Shown piece by piece: positions 5,701 through 6,035 of a stretch of 6,035 bases of DNA. A program made the translations under genes and the position numbers. Numbering within the stretch: position 1 is the stretch's first letter; the number at the start of each line of letters is the position of its first letter. The DNA is from Deltaproteobacteria bacterium (lineage in GTDB: Bacteria; Desulfobacterota; Binatia; DP-6), in assembly GCA_005879205.1 (NCBI GenBank), contig VBLD01000204.1:6735-12769 (forward strand), in the 5' to 3' direction. The notes below the pieces were generated by a model. That model had not been told where the DNA came from. It saw only the letters and a list, made by a program, of their open reading frames with translations, and ran no database searches.

Positions 5701-5909
5701 TGCGAATCCCCGTCCTGCTCGGACTGACTCTCGCCGCGCTGGCCGTGCCGGCCGCCGCGCTCACGATCGACAACTTCGAGTCGGGCAACTTCAACATCAC
5801 GGACGACTCGACCACTGCGACTCCGACGCTGGGCGAGCAGTCGGGTCTGTTGAGCACCGACGTGGTGGGCGGCGTCCGAGGCCGTCGAGATAGGCCAGCT
5901 CCGTCTTGA
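5700..5909 (+). CDS. N-terminal part of a secreted protein resembling PEP-CTERM family proteins, truncated at a junction
   Basis: The reading starts at an ATG with a strong purine-rich ribosome binding site. A clear signal peptide follows: MRIPVLLGLTLAALAVPAAA, with cleavage before LTIDNFES. The mature part (residues 21-60) is Asp/Thr/Ser/Gly/Asn-rich: IDNFESGNFNI...GEQSGLLSTDVVGGVR. This resembles the start of secreted PEP-CTERM (exosortase-sorted) proteins, although the C-terminal sorting signal that would prove it is absent. Genuine sequence ends at about residue 60 (base 5880). The last nine codons (GRRDRPAPS, stop at 5907-5909) are antisense to the neighbouring minus-strand fragment. So the gene is cut, either by rearrangement or by misassembly. 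The sigma-54 promoter at 5595-5610 points at it, which fits known PrsK/PrsR-RpoN control of PEP-CTERM genes in some bacteria. An unrelated secreted protein is possible. Confidence 0.55.
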   Translation: MRIPVLLGLTLAALAVPAAALTIDNFESGNFNITDDSTTATPTLGEQSGLLSTDVVGGVRGRRDRPAPS

Positions 5910-6035
5910 ACAGCCAGCTCCCGAGCGTGTAGTTGCCGCCGCTGCCGACCAGCCACAGGCGGTCGTGCACCAGGCGCGTGGGCACGAGTTCGCCGTCCGG
6001 CCGCGGCTGGTCGTTCCAGATCCACGCGCCGTGGA
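5878..6035 (-). CDS. Internal fragment of a DUF1302-like outer-membrane protein, cut at both ends
   Basis: Reading leftward from the window edge, the frame gives HGAWIWNDQPRPDGELVPTR, then a part containing DRLWLVGSGGNYTLGSWLFK, then TELAYLDGL. Alternating aromatic and small residues (GNYTLGSWLFKTELAYLDG) look like beta-barrel strands. The pattern recalls DUF1302 family outer-membrane proteins, which are long beta-barrels often found next to lipid-transport or sterol-related genes. The N-terminus lies outside the right edge. On the left, coherent sequence stops after DGL at about 5878, and the frame then runs antisense through the secreted-protein gene (RRPPRR...). It is therefore a fragment of an opposed gene joined head-on to the plus-strand gene. 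The family assignment is from memory of the pattern. Confidence 0.45.

Overview
The window comes from a very GC-rich bacterium with GTG and TTG starts and dense, mostly intact reading frames. A promoter of the sigma-54 (RpoN) type, a secreted protein resembling PEP-CTERM (exosortase-sorted) proteins, a probable DUF1302-type outer-membrane protein fragment and an exported papain-like protein all point to a Gram-negative. A deltaproteobacterial, Myxococcota or Binatota-like lineage, possibly an environmental metagenome bin, is my best guess. No rRNA or other lineage marker is present to test it.

Layout from left to right. (1) 1-1030, minus strand: an exported protein of unrecognised family with a probable papain-like Cys/His core. 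It runs off the left edge and its reading frame breaks near 541. (2) 1164-1952, plus strand: a complete alpha/beta hydrolase, divergent from gene 1 across a 133 bp gap. (3) 1953-2022: a short convergent gap with a GC-rich hairpin and a possible 16-18 codon remnant of a thioredoxin-fold isomerase. (4) 2023-3261, minus: a seven-helix Ste24-type M48 membrane metalloprotease. (5) 3258-5333, minus: a HelD-like superfamily 1 helicase. Its stop overlaps the protease start by 4 bp (GTGA), so the two are almost certainly one translationally coupled operon, helicase first. (6) 5334-5699: a 366 bp intergenic region with an AT-rich patch, a good sigma-54 promoter match and a hairpin that would mask the next ribosome binding site. 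(7) 5700 onward, plus: the signal peptide and first ~40 mature residues of a secreted protein. It stops abruptly at about 5880, where the sequence turns into (8) a minus-strand fragment of an outer-membrane-type protein that runs off the right edge.

How the parts fit. The helicase/protease pair is the clearest functional unit: a predicted RNA-polymerase-recycling or DNA-repair motor joined to a membrane protein quality-control protease. The plus-strand secreted protein appears to have its own regulon-type control (sigma-54 promoter plus occluded ribosome binding site). The two damaged places (frame break near 541, head-to-head truncation at 5880) may be assembly errors rather than biology and should be checked first. 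I found no CRISPR array, tRNA, rRNA, insertion sequence or clear defence system.
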